64,000 bases of DNA from Sunxiuqinia indica. Its GTDB lineage: Bacteria > Bacteroidota > Bacteroidia > Bacteroidales > Prolixibacteraceae. The notes below the pieces were generated by a model. The model was given only the letters and a program-made list of their open reading frames with translations. It ran no database searches and was not told where the DNA came from. Below are positions 1 to 9,174 of this stretch, one piece after another (within the stretch, counting starts at the first letter, position 1; every line of letters starts with the position of its first letter). Position numbers and translations under genes: made by a program. The DNA lies in NCBI RefSeq assembly GCF_009847015.1, contig NZ_WVEM01000011.1, positions 87,184 through 151,183 on the forward strand. The letters run 5' to 3'.

Positions 1-1
1 C

Positions 2-184
2 AATAAAACAGGGACTCCTTCTACTGCGAATGAAAATACTCCAAACGACAATGTTTTCACTTGTACTTTGACAAATGATAGTGAGGATGAAAACGGCAAT
101 AATCCGGTTGATTTAGGAAATGGTTCGACAATCCAAACTCAGACTGCTCGTCCAAATACTGGAACAATACAGGCTATAGACTAA
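2..184 (+). CDS. C-terminal end of an upstream secreted protein (5' partial)
   Basis: The window opens inside a reading frame that runs for 60 codons to TAA at 182-184. The visible residues are rich in Thr, Asn, Asp and Gly and end in GTIQAID, with no recognisable catalytic or sorting motif. Only 20 bp separate its stop from the next start, so it probably belongs to the same transcript as the three type IX secretion-related genes that follow. The composition fits a large, low-complexity surface protein (inference). The family cannot be named from this fragment. Confidence 0.55.
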   Translation, partial: NKTGTPSTANENTPNDNVFTCTLTNDSEDENGNNPVDLGNGSTIQTQTARPNTGTIQAID

Positions 185-204
185 TCTTTTACCGGATTAG
201 TTAA

Positions 205-2208
205 GTGAAAAATAGTATCCTGTTGATAATCTTATCATTAGCCGTCACATGTGTGGCGGCTCAGGATGCTATTTCCCCTTTTGTGGGGGGGGCACATACT
301 TATCAAGTTGAAAACCATACTGGAAGTAGTTATGAATGGCAGGTGTACGATGCGTTAAATCCATTGTCGTCGGCTGCTTCTTCGAGCTATAATTTCATTT
401 CTGTAAATACGAGCTCAACCATAGAAGTACAATGGTTGATGGAAGGTATTTATTATTTAACCGTAACTGAATTCAGTACTGACGGTTGCTCAAATTTAAA
501 AGCTATCCGGATTGAAGTTACTCCCAATAATCTCGGCTTTTCAATCGCTAATTCAACCACAACCCAGTGTTATCAGGAAACTGACAATTCGATTACTGTA
601 GATGTCTCTTTTGATGATGGGAGCGGGAATTCCTGGAGTCAGGATCGTTTTCCGGCTGAAGTTGCTTATGCTGTAAATGGTGTTCAGCAGCCTATTCAAA
701 CGGTTGAATATTCGAGCCGGCAATTGCGGGTTAGCGACAATTTGTTTTCGGCAAGTCCGAATGCAAATACGACAGTTACAATTACCTTATTAGAAATTAC
801 CGATGCTTTGGGAATTACTGCAGAGGCCGAACCCGGACAAAATACGCAGACAACGACGATTCAGTCTACCCCAAGCATCGATTTTGATACCGATCCGATT
901 CAAACGCCGGAAGGAACAATTGCGTCCTATTCCGCAACCGGGTTAGCTGCTTATACTTACCATTGGTCGATACAAAAACCAGGTGGTACAATTCTGGAGC
1001 TAAGCTCCGAAACAACTGCAACTGAAGAAATTGACTGGAACCAACCGGGCATTCATGTTTTAAGTGTTGAAGCGACGAATGCAGAGGGCTGTCAGTCCGA
1101 AACGTTGTCAAAAACGATAACTGTTATTTCCAACGATAATTTACCAGTTGCCTATATTGCAGCCGATACCGTTTTGGCCGGAAGTTGCTTGCCGGTTCAG
1201 ATAGATGCAAGCGGCAGCTATGGTCAGCAACCGATTCAATACCAATGGGAGCCGAATACTTATTTAGATGATGCCCAAAGTTCCACGCCTGAATTTACGG
1301 CAGGGCGGTCGACAAATTATGTGTTGACGGTTACTGATTCGAATGGTTTTTCAGCTAAAGACACCGTTTTTGTGCAAGTTGCAAGTTCTCCTGAAATCGT
1401 TATGGACAGGCAGGTATTTGTAAATAGCCCTACCGATGTGATTATGCTCGACGCTTCATCCAGTCTTGGCGAGGATTTATCTTATAACTGGTGGACCGAA
1501 GGCGATGAGCTGATTATTAACGGAGCTCAATCTGCTACTCCACAAGTATCGGGAATGGGGACTTATTATTTGGAGATCTCTGATCAGTTTGGTTGTTCGG
1601 TTTTAGATTCGGTGAATGTCGGATTGCTCGTTCAGGTGACCGCGTTTAATGATACCGTGGGGGTTCTCGTGAATACCTTTGCTGATATCAACGTCTTACG
1701 AAATGATATGCCTCAAGGGCAACTCGACCCTGAGTCGGTGACCATTGTAATGCCTCCTGATCATGGTGTTGCTGTTGTTTCGTCCGATTCAATAATCACT
1801 TACACGCCCGATCAATACTATGTGGGGCAGGATAATTTTATTTATGCAGTCTGCGATTTTTCGAATCAGTGCGATGAAGCCACCGTATTGGTCATGATAA
1901 CCGATGATGAATTGTTTGTACCGAACGCATTTTCGCCCAATGGAGACGGCATTAACGATTATTTCGAGATAAAAGGAATTGGTCAGTACGAACAGGTGAG
2001 TATGAAAATATTTAACCGGTGGGGAAATCTGGTTTACCAATCTGCAAACTATGGAATGGGAATTAGTCGCGATGGCTTTTGGGATGGTACTGTCAATAAA
2101 GGGATACGAACCGGAAGTGGACAGGTACCGGCAGGAACCTATTACTACATCCTTGATTTAGGAGTAGGGAATGAAAAAATTAATGGATACATCTATGTGG
2201 AACGCTAG
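205..2208 (+). CDS. Secreted multidomain protein with gliding-type (CHU_C, type B) T9SS sorting domain
   Basis: A 667-residue protein starting at GTG 205. The start is supported by a good signal peptide (about residues 1-20, ending VAAQ) and by the 20-bp gap from the previous stop. The middle consists of PKD/Ig-like beta-sandwich segments, followed around residues 475-565 by a cadherin/Ig-like domain. The last 100 residues carry the CHU_C hallmarks FVPNAFSPNGDGINDYF and MKIFNRWGNLVY, ending with GTYYYILDLG. This domain directs export through the type IX system to the cell surface (known for the family). It is followed by porP-like and porE-like genes, a common Bacteroidota arrangement in which the PorP/SprF paralogue is thought to serve the co-encoded cargo. 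Confidence 0.9.
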   Translation: MKNSILLIILSLAVTCVAAQDAISPFVGGAHTYQVENHTGSSYEWQVYDALNPLSSAASSSYNFISVNTSSTIEVQWLMEGIYYLTVTEFSTDGCSNLKAIRIEVTPNNLGFSIANSTTTQCYQETDNSITVDVSFDDGSGNSWSQDRFPAEVAYAVNGVQQPIQTVEYSSRQLRVSDNLFSASPNANTTVTITLLEITDALGITAEAEPGQNTQTTTIQSTPSIDFDTDPIQTPEGTIASYSATGLAAYTYHWSIQKPGGTILELSSETTATEEIDWNQPGIHVLSVEATNAEGCQSETLSKTITVISNDNLPVAYIAADTVLAGSCLPVQIDASGSYGQQPIQYQWEPNTYLDDAQSSTPEFTAGRSTNYVLTVTDSNGFSAKDTVFVQVASSPEIVMDRQVFVNSPTDVIMLDASSSLGEDLSYNWWTEGDELIINGAQSATPQVSGMGTYYLEISDQFGCSVLDSVNVGLLVQVTAFNDTVGVLVNTFADINVLRNDMPQGQLDPESVTIVMPPDHGVAVVSSDSIITYTPDQYYVGQDNFIYAVCDFSNQCDEATVLVMITDDELFVPNAFSPNGDGINDYFEIKGIGQYEQVSMKIFNRWGNLVYQSANYGMGISRDGFWDGTVNKGIRTGSGQVPAGTYYYILDLGVGNEKINGYIYVER

Positions 2209-2345
2209 AAGAAGATATTATTTTTCGAGATTATCGTTGAAAGCATATTTGAGCGCAGGATGTATTTATAACTTTTGTTTTGATGTTTAAAATTTTGATG
2301 AATAGATTAATTGTAATTTTGATCGCTTTGTAGTCCGATGTATTG

Positions 2346-3281
2346 ATGAAGAAGATTTTTATTTATATCATTTTATTGTTGATTGTATCTTTTTTTCAGA
2401 CGAAAGAAGGACGTGCACAGCAAGATCCGATGTATACGCAATACATGAATAATATTCTTTCGATAAATCCGGCCTATGCCGGTTCCCGCGATGTGCTGAG
2501 CATGATGGTTATGTCGCGCAATCAGTGGGTTGCTTTTGAAGGTGCACCGGTAACCCAAACGTTTGTGATGCATTCTCCAATTACACGATTTCATATGGGC
2601 TTCGGCTTTTCGTTATTGAGAGATCAGTTGGGGCCTATTTCTCAAACCGGCGCCTATTTCGATTATTCATACAGCATTGATTTCGACCGCGGAAGGTATT
2701 TGTCGTTTGGCTTGAAAGGTGGCGTTAATTTTTATGAGGCAGGCCTTTCCGAATTGAAAACGGTTGACAACAATGACCCGATTTTTTCAAGCGATATCAA
2801 TCAAAATCTTTTACCGAATGCAGGGATTGGAATTTACTATAATTCTGATCGTTTTGTTGCAGGTCTGTCAGTTCCAAAGCTTATTCAAAACAAAATAAAC
2901 AAGTATAATTTTTCTTCTAAATATTTAAGTAAAGAACAAATTCACTTATTCTTTCTGGCAGGATACGTGTTTGATATCAACAGAATTCTTAAATTTAAGC
3001 CTTATTTTTTAACAAAATATGTACAAAACTCACCGATCTCTTTTGACGTCACCACACAGTTTTTATTTTACGATAGACTGTGGTTGGGGGCAATGTACCG
3101 GGTAGGAGATGCTTTTGGGGGAATGTTGCAGCTACAGATAACAAATCAGTTGAAAGTTGGATATTCTTATGATGTAACAACAACTGATATAGGTGTTTAC
3201 AATAATGGTACGCATGAGGTATTAGTAAGTTATGACTTTAACTTTGGACGTGGAAAGGTCAGATCGCCACGTTATTTCTAA
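2346..3281 (+). CDS. PorP/SprF-family type IX secretion outer-membrane protein
   Basis: A 311-residue protein. I chose ATG 2346 over the in-frame TTG three bases earlier. The signal peptide ends near GRAQ, directly followed by the family-defining QQDPMYTQYMNNI and INPAYAGSRD. The rest has the alternating amphipathic pattern of an outer-membrane beta-barrel and ends in an aromatic residue (SPRYF), as barrels often do. PorP/SprF proteins work with the type IX translocon and the gliding apparatus, and anchor or attach surface cargo. It lies 13 bp upstream of the porE-like gene and downstream of a CHU_C cargo, so the three are probably one operon. Confidence 0.9.
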   Translation: MKKIFIYIILLLIVSFFQTKEGRAQQDPMYTQYMNNILSINPAYAGSRDVLSMMVMSRNQWVAFEGAPVTQTFVMHSPITRFHMGFGFSLLRDQLGPISQTGAYFDYSYSIDFDRGRYLSFGLKGGVNFYEAGLSELKTVDNNDPIFSSDINQNLLPNAGIGIYYNSDRFVAGLSVPKLIQNKINKYNFSSKYLSKEQIHLFFLAGYVFDINRILKFKPYFLTKYVQNSPISFDVTTQFLFYDRLWLGAMYRVGDAFGGMLQLQITNQLKVGYSYDVTTTDIGVYNNGTHEVLVSYDFNFGRGKVRSPRYF

Positions 3282-3293
3282 TTTTGAGTTTAA

Positions 3294-5309
3294 ATGATGA
3301 AGAAACGGTTTAGCCCGAACATATTGGTTTTCTTCCTGTTTTTTTTCTTATGCTATTCGCAGGCAGGCGCTCAAAAAGTGACCATTCGTCTGGCTGATAA
3401 AGCCTTTGATGAATTCGCATTTATTGAAGCCATTGAGCTATATGAGTATGCCTATGAGAAAGATCCGGAAAATGACTATGTTGTTCAAAAGCTTGCCGAT
3501 GCCAACCGCCAGGTAGGAAACACCGAAGAGGTAGAAAAATGGCTTAAACTTCTGATTGATCGTCGGGCTGAAGAACCGGAAGACTTATTTGCGTATTCGC
3601 AGGCGTTGAAAAGTAACGGTAAATATTTGCAGGCCGAGCAATGGCTGAAAGAATACTCTGAACTGCGTCCGGAAGATGGGCGGGTAAACATTCAAACCTC
3701 ACTGCTCGAATACATTCAGTTTTTACACCGCGATTCCAGCAAATACGAAATACGTCCAATCTCCCTCAACTCCGAAGGATCGGAAATGGGAGTTGCCTTT
3801 TATTACGAACGGGTTGTGTTTTCATCAACTAAATCACGAAATGGCATTGTCGAACGCAAATACAAGTGGAATGATTTACCCTACCTGAATTTGTATATCG
3901 GCGACCGGGCTCCCAATGGCGATATCCTGAATGTTGAGGATTTTGCTCCCAAGCTGCGAACAACCTATCATGACGGGCCTGTTTCCTTCGACACGAAAAG
4001 TAACCGGGTTTACATTACCCAAAATAATGTGGGTAAACGCGGGGTTTCGAAGAGCGAAGAAGGTGAAGTGAACCTGAAGATTTCATTTGGCGGGAAAGAA
4101 ACAGGCAAGTGGGAATCCCGGGGTGAGTTTTCATTTAACAGCGATGATTATTCTACCGGACATCCGTCGATTGACACAACAGGCAAAGTGCTTTATTTTG
4201 CATCAAATATGCCGGGTGGATATGGAGGGTCGGATATTTACTTTTCGGTATTCAATCGTGGTTTTTGGAGCGAGCCGTTCAATTTGGGACCAAAAGTAAA
4301 CACTTCGGGCAACGAGTTTTTTCCTTTTATCAGCAATGACGGTGTGCTTTATTTCTCGTCCAATGGCCATGGTGGACTGGGTGCCTTGGACGTCTATTTT
4401 TCGGTACCCGAAAGCGGCGTGTTTAGCACGGTCGAAAATATGGGGTATCCGGTAAATAGTCCGAAAGACGACTTTAGTTTCGCACTCGACAGTACGGGAA
4501 CTGCCGGTTATTTCGCGTCGAATAGAAAGGGAGGCCGCGGAAGTGATGATATTTATTACGTGAAGTTGACTTACATTCCGGTAATTATTCGTGGCGTAGC
4601 TAAAGATCGCGAAACCGGCGATATTCTTCCTGATACTAAAATTAGTATTGTGAATGAATTTGCTGACACCATTTATACAAGCCTTACACAGGTTGATGGC
4701 CGATTTGAGTTTGAAGTAAATAAAGGCAAAGACTACATTATCAATGGGCAGAAAGAATTTTATTTTCCGAACAATGAGGTAGTTGAAACCCGAAAATTAC
4801 GGCAGAATGATGAGGCCTTTGTTGAGCTCTTTCTGGACATGAAACCTTTTGACAATGATGGAGCTCCCGAACCATTGATGATGGAAAGTGAAGGAGGTGA
4901 AGCGCTCCAGGTGATTGATTTGGAATACATCAGTTTTGCACTCGGAACCTGGGGAATTGATCCGGCTGCTGAAAGAACAATCGATAAATTGATTGAGTAT
5001 CTGCTAAAATACCCGGAGACCGAAGTCAGGATTGAGTCTCATACTGACTCGCAGGGTGACGATCAGGAGAACCTGTTGCTTTCAAAACGAAGAGCGAAAG
5101 CGGCTTTCGATTATATTGTATCTAAAGGAATTGACCCCTCGCGCATTGGGTACAAGGGATATGGCGAAACCCGACTGCTAAATCGGTGCGACGATGGAGT
5201 CGACTGCTCAGAAGCGGAGCATGCCATCAATCGCCGGACAATTGTTAAGGTGGTTAAAAAAGGTGAGTACCGTGGTAAACGATCTAAACGAGACATTTTC
5301 TACTTCTAG
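3294..5309 (+). CDS. PorE-like envelope protein (TPR, PD40 propeller, carboxypeptidase-regulatory-like, OmpA)
   Basis: A 671-residue protein with signal peptide (cleavage near AGAQ). TPR-like helices span about residues 30-125. A PD40/WD40 propeller follows (about 140-425), with repeated blades YFASNMPGGYGGSDIYFS, YFSSNGHGGLGALDVYFS and YFASNRKGGRGSDDIYYV. A carboxypeptidase-regulatory-like beta domain comes next (about 427-520), and then a C-terminal OmpA domain (about 545-660) with the peptidoglycan-binding pattern ESHTDSQGDD and SKRRAKA. This is the layout of PorE, which links the type IX translocon to peptidoglycan (known). Here it is more likely an accessory paralogue tied to the neighbouring cargo and PorP pair (inference). 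Confidence 0.88.
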   Translation: MMKKRFSPNILVFFLFFFLCYSQAGAQKVTIRLADKAFDEFAFIEAIELYEYAYEKDPENDYVVQKLADANRQVGNTEEVEKWLKLLIDRRAEEPEDLFAYSQALKSNGKYLQAEQWLKEYSELRPEDGRVNIQTSLLEYIQFLHRDSSKYEIRPISLNSEGSEMGVAFYYERVVFSSTKSRNGIVERKYKWNDLPYLNLYIGDRAPNGDILNVEDFAPKLRTTYHDGPVSFDTKSNRVYITQNNVGKRGVSKSEEGEVNLKISFGGKETGKWESRGEFSFNSDDYSTGHPSIDTTGKVLYFASNMPGGYGGSDIYFSVFNRGFWSEPFNLGPKVNTSGNEFFPFISNDGVLYFSSNGHGGLGALDVYFSVPESGVFSTVENMGYPVNSPKDDFSFALDSTGTAGYFASNRKGGRGSDDIYYVKLTYIPVIIRGVAKDRETGDILPDTKISIVNEFADTIYTSLTQVDGRFEFEVNKGKDYIINGQKEFYFPNNEVVETRKLRQNDEAFVELFLDMKPFDNDGAPEPLMMESEGGEALQVIDLEYISFALGTWGIDPAAERTIDKLIEYLLKYPETEVRIESHTDSQGDDQENLLLSKRRAKAAFDYIVSKGIDPSRIGYKGYGETRLLNRCDDGVDCSEAEHAINRRTIVKVVKKGEYRGKRSKRDIFYF

Positions 5310-5467
5310 GATTGATGACGAATTGGGGAAAGTCAAAATTGTTTAAATGGGGCTCTGCCTACTTGCCTGTTCAATTCTCTAAGACAGGCAGATGTTGTCA
5401 TTGATTGTCATGGCAACTTAATAGCCTTTGGTTGACTGACGGCTAGTCATTGTTGTTTAATAGCAGT

Positions 5468-6001
5468 CTATTCCAAGTCAAAAATACCTTCGGGACATTG
5501 AATTGTTATGGTTCGTTTCGTTTCATTTAAATCAAGTAGCAGTTCTTCATTAAAAGGAACCAATACTTCTTTGTTTTGGTATTGAACTTGAAACAGGAGA
5601 TTTCCACCATAGTCTTCTACTCGTTCAATAAGCCCAATCTGGCCAATTTCAGGATCCTGGAGTTGAAAACCAATCAAATGATGCACCGTCAATTCTTCTT
5701 CGGGAACAATCACATCATCATTTTTTAGATAGACGGAGTGCCCGGAGAGCTTTCTGGCTTGTTCTTCGTCTTCAACCCAATCGAGATGTATAAGAGCTGA
5801 TTCGGCTGTTTTAAACCGGATGCCTTCTTCTGAAAAAAAATAGGGGACGAGTAAACCGTCAATTTCAACAAATAGTACCGGTTCCTCCTCTAGGCTGATA
5901 TCATATTGAGGTTCAAAAATCATGCTCAAAGCGCCTTTTATTCCGTGTGGCTTCTGAAAATAGCCCACTTTCTGGCAGGTGTTTTTTTCAATCGTTTCCA
6001 T
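5468..6001 (-). CDS. rimM: Ribosome maturation factor RimM
   Basis: A 177-residue protein, the usual RimM length, starting at ATG (complement of 5999-6001). The N-terminal beta-barrel carries VGYFQKPHGIKGALS, the RimM signature G-x-HG-(I/L)-KG. The second half is a PRC-barrel (about residues 95-175) with LIGFQL and GGNLLFQV. RimM binds the 30S head and helps 16S rRNA processing and S19 incorporation. It is convergent with the porE-like gene. The 158 bp between them hold a 7-bp hairpin (5364-5390) with no T-tract. Confidence 0.9.
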   Translation of the reverse strand: METIEKNTCQKVGYFQKPHGIKGALSMIFEPQYDISLEEEPVLFVEIDGLLVPYFFSEEGIRFKTAESALIHLDWVEDEEQARKLSGHSVYLKNDDVIVPEEELTVHHLIGFQLQDPEIGQIGLIERVEDYGGNLLFQVQYQNKEVLVPFNEELLLDLNETKRTITIQCPEGIFDLE

Positions 6002-6190
6002 GCCTCAAAAATAGGAAAAGAGTTGGTCTCCATGCAATTTTGGCTTGAAATAAAAATACGCCCACTCTGTCTCCAAGCGATTCTGAGCTGCTTCGCAGGT
6101 TTCTTGCCAATGGGATATTGGGTTCAAGTATATGAATCGGCCTGATTTCTGTCATCTGAGTTTGACAAATAATTAAACGAATTGCGATGC

Positions 6191-6220
6191 TTGCGAAAGC
6201 AAACGGTTTCCCTATTTTTG
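6191..6220 (+). promoter_or_regulatory. Bacteroidota-type promoter for the DUF58 gene, giving a near-leaderless mRNA
   Basis: TTG at 6191-6193, a 19-nt spacer, then TATTTTTG at 6213-6220 match the Bacteroidota -33/-7 consensus (TTTG ... TAnnTTTG). Transcription would begin about 6-7 nt after the -7 box, essentially at the ATG at 6227, leaving little or no room for a 5' leader. Confidence 0.5.
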
Positions 6221-6226
6221 TAGGTA

Positions 6227-7156
6227 ATGAACAATCTTTTTGACATCCAGCAGTTTCAGCAGTTTGATAATATGGAATTGATTGCCCGGGAGGTAGTTGA
6301 GGGATTCATTACAGGCCTTCACCGAAGCCCTTTTCATGGCTTTTCAGTCGAGTTTGCTGAGCACCGGCAGTATAATCAAGGTGAATCAACCAAGCACATT
6401 GATTGGAAATTGTTTGCCCGGTCCGATCGTTTGTATGTCAAACAGTACGAAGAGGAAACCAACCTGCGGTGTCAGGTCGTCATCGACACGTCATCGTCCA
6501 TGCTATTTCCTTTTGAAAAAGGGAAGAACAAGCTGTTTAACAAGCTGGCTTTTTCGGCTTATAGCGCGGCAGCATTAATGTATCTGATTCGTAAACAGCG
6601 CGACTCTATTGGTCTGACTTTGTTTTCCGATCATATTGAATTTCATTCTGAGAATCGCCTTTCATCAGTTCATGCCGAATTGTTGTACGGTAAATTGGCA
6701 GGTTTGCTAACGAGCGGGAAAGACGATCTGCAAAAAACGACCAATACCGTCGATGCTTTACATCAAATTGCTGAGCAGGTTCACAAGCGTTCGTTGATCA
6801 TTATTTTCAGCGATATGATGGGAGATGGCAAAGAAGATGAACTATTCTCGGCCTTGCAACATTTGCGTTACAACAAGCATGAAGTCATCCTTTTTCATGT
6901 GACCGACCGCAAGCAGGAGCGGCAGTTTGATTTTCAGAATCGCCCCTATCGGTTTATTGATTTGGAAACTGGTCAGCAATTGAAATTCTCGCCTCACGAG
7001 CTAAAAGAAAACTACAAAAAGGCTGTTGATCAGTATTTTGAAGACCTGAAGGTAAAGTGTGGACAGTATCATATTGATTTAGTTGAAGCCGATATCAATG
7101 AAGATTTTAAACAGGTACTGCATAGTTTCCTGCGTAAACGAAAAAAATTATTCTAA
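6227..7156 (+). CDS. DUF58 domain protein (VWA-like)
   Basis: A 309-residue protein of the DUF58 family. The N-terminal half carries the signature around EHRQYNQGESTKHIDWK and LYVKQYEEE. It is followed by a von Willebrand A-like fold whose MIDAS-like motif DTSSSM is at about residues 86-91. In other Bacteroidota DUF58 genes usually sit beside a MoxR-type AAA ATPase and BatA/BatB membrane proteins; none of those is next to this copy, so it stands alone. The role is probably scaffolding of an envelope-stress or chaperone-like complex (family-level inference). Its 3' end overlaps the convergent EEP gene by 4 bp. Confidence 0.85.
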   Translation: MNNLFDIQQFQQFDNMELIAREVVEGFITGLHRSPFHGFSVEFAEHRQYNQGESTKHIDWKLFARSDRLYVKQYEEETNLRCQVVIDTSSSMLFPFEKGKNKLFNKLAFSAYSAAALMYLIRKQRDSIGLTLFSDHIEFHSENRLSSVHAELLYGKLAGLLTSGKDDLQKTTNTVDALHQIAEQVHKRSLIIIFSDMMGDGKEDELFSALQHLRYNKHEVILFHVTDRKQERQFDFQNRPYRFIDLETGQQLKFSPHELKENYKKAVDQYFEDLKVKCGQYHIDLVEADINEDFKQVLHSFLRKRKKLF

Positions 7157-8217
7157 TCGGTAATTTTGATTTGGCAACTGATCGGGTAGTGATCTGAGTA
7201 ATCGACTTTATCAACCTGAAAATTGTAGCTTTCGAATGTTGGACTGTGCATAATGTAGTCGATTCGAAAGGAAGGTAATTTCCCCAGATATGTATTGCCA
7301 ATTCCACTTCCGGAGTGCACAAAAGCATCTTCTAAACCCTCAATAACTGTGCTATAGGTATACGAAACCGGAGTGTCGTTAAAGTCGCCACACAAAAGAA
7401 CTTCGTATGGAGAATCTTTAACTAGCTGATGCAGCTTTTCGGCTTGTTTAGTACGCTTAATAAAAGCTTGCTTAAGCTTTGATCCGGTGAACCTTACTTT
7501 ACGGAGGCTTTCTTCCTGCTTGTTAAATGAGATGGAGTCGAGTGAATTGATTTCAGCATCGGAAAACCGATAACTTTCTAAATGGCAGTTAAAAAGCCGG
7601 ATGGTATCTTCGTTAATTTTAAGATCGGAATAAATGATCATATTTGAAGAGTTTTCAAAATGGACTTCTTCTTTATGAATAATTGGGAACCTGGAGTAAG
7701 TTACTTGTCCACCCTTTTTACTAGCATGAGCATAGTTTAAAAAAGGGATTTTACTTTTTCTTGAGGATTTTGATGAAAAGCTTTTTTGTCCGCGTAAATT
7801 AACTTCTTGCAGGCATACAATATCGGCTTCTTTTTCCTTAAAAAAGTCCAGTACTTTTAGCGCCGTCTCTTGTCTGCTTCCATTGTTGTTCCCATAGAAA
7901 TTTTTCACATTGTAACTTGAAATAATAAGCCCTTCTGCTATCGATTCCTGGCTTCCTGAAAATTGAAAATAATGAGTCAGATGACTGTAGCCAATGGCAA
8001 TAACGATTAAAGAAAGAAGTGCGTATCGGGTTTTGGAAAACAACCATAAGAAAACAAAGAGAATGTTGGTGAGCAAAAGATAGGGGTAAGCTAATCCGAA
8101 GAGGGCAGGAACCCAAAATGTAGCCGGACTAATTTTGCTCGACAGGTAACTAATTAGAAGCCCGAAAATGGCTAATAGATTCAGGAAAAGAACAATATTT
8201 CGGAAAATTTTTTTCAC
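7153..8217 (-). CDS. Membrane-anchored endonuclease/exonuclease/phosphatase family hydrolase
   Basis: A 354-residue protein starting at GTG (complement of 8215-8217). The first about 85 residues form three hydrophobic helices. The EEP fold follows with its metal and catalytic motifs in order: SYNVKNFYG, VCLQEVNLRG (metal-binding Glu), CGDFNDTP and YSDHYPIS (catalytic His). Relatives cleave phosphodiesters in nucleic acids or phospholipids. With the membrane anchor and predicted outward-facing domain, this one may act outside the cytoplasmic membrane (inference); the substrate cannot be told. It is convergent with the DUF58 gene (4-bp overlap). Confidence 0.85.
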   Translation of the reverse strand: MKKIFRNIVLFLNLLAIFGLLISYLSSKISPATFWVPALFGLAYPYLLLTNILFVFLWLFSKTRYALLSLIVIAIGYSHLTHYFQFSGSQESIAEGLIISSYNVKNFYGNNNGSRQETALKVLDFFKEKEADIVCLQEVNLRGQKSFSSKSSRKSKIPFLNYAHASKKGGQVTYSRFPIIHKEEVHFENSSNMIIYSDLKINEDTIRLFNCHLESYRFSDAEINSLDSISFNKQEESLRKVRFTGSKLKQAFIKRTKQAEKLHQLVKDSPYEVLLCGDFNDTPVSYTYSTVIEGLEDAFVHSGSGIGNTYLGKLPSFRIDYIMHSPTFESYNFQVDKVDYSDHYPISCQIKITD

Positions 8218-8298
8218 AATTAAATATCAATTTTGTAACAGCTCAGACAAATATATATAAAACCAAAGCTTGAAGCGGTTCATCCGACTATGATTTAT

Positions 8299-9162
8299 CT
8301 ACAGAATACTGTTTTTTAAGATAATACTTCTGATGCTTTCCGGGGATAGACTTGTTGCTCCCAGTCCCGCATCTTCTGCCTGGCTCAGGTAAGGCAGTGA
8401 ATTCAGTTGAATTCCAATTCGTTTTGCCGCATAAGATTCTGCAGCGACAATATCCGATGACACAACCAGCGTTTTGTATTCGTTAACCGCATCTTTACCC
8501 GGAACCCGCGTGATGTCCATGATATTTAAAACGGGAGTTTTAAACTTGACAAAATCTATCAGGGATTGTGGATCAGTTGTTTGATTCCAGAGTAATCCTG
8601 CCAGGTTTTGAAAAGCTCCGAAATAGTTTCCATCGGAATCTTGTTGCACCGAAGGTACATTGATGATCAGATCAACTTCCTCAATAACCTCATGGATTTT
8701 GGCAGAGGTCATGGTTTCGCCCTGCGGAAGTGGAACCTCTGGATAAAGAAATTCCTGATCTCCCGGGAGAATCTTTGCTCCGGCATCTTTAACTGCCCGC
8801 TCAATGCCGCTGTTTTTGTAGCATTTGGTCCATTCGTCTTCAGTATGATCGACTAAGTACACGGCGCGGGAACCTAGTTTGTAGCAAGCTTCAACCAGAT
8901 GAGCTAAAAGCTCCGGGTTTGTATTTCTGCCACTTTCCGGCCCTCGATTCCAGCGCAATGTGGGTTTCACCAATACCTTCGCTCCCTTCGGAATAAATTG
9001 CTCCAGTCCGCCAAGAGCTTCCAGCCCAAGATCAAGCATGTTAGCCGGACTTCCCCCTCGGATAACGGACAGTTTCGCTTTACTGATCGACTTGGTGTTG
9101 GATGCAAAGAGTAGTCCTCCGGTTGCCAGCAAGCTATTTTGTATGAATTGTCGTCGTTTCAT
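8299..9162 (-). CDS. Tat-exported DUF362 family protein
   Basis: A 287-residue protein beginning MKRRQFIQNSLLATGG, a twin-arginine type signal followed by a short hydrophobic stretch. The mature part matches DUF362: KVLVKPTLRWNRGPESGRNT near the start of the mature protein, then LIINVPSVQQDSDGNYFGA and NIMDITRVPGKD. Many DUF362 proteins carry ferredoxin domains; no Cys-rich cluster is visible here. Function unknown; Tat export suggests a folded, possibly cofactor-bound protein outside the cytoplasm. It lies 12 bp downstream of prmC on the same strand, so the two are probably co-transcribed. Confidence 0.8.
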   Translation of the reverse strand: MKRRQFIQNSLLATGGLLFASNTKSISKAKLSVIRGGSPANMLDLGLEALGGLEQFIPKGAKVLVKPTLRWNRGPESGRNTNPELLAHLVEACYKLGSRAVYLVDHTEDEWTKCYKNSGIERAVKDAGAKILPGDQEFLYPEVPLPQGETMTSAKIHEVIEEVDLIINVPSVQQDSDGNYFGAFQNLAGLLWNQTTDPQSLIDFVKFKTPVLNIMDITRVPGKDAVNEYKTLVVSSDIVAAESYAAKRIGIQLNSLPYLSQAEDAGLGATSLSPESIRSIILKNSIL

Positions 9163-9174
9163 TTCGAATAGAAT

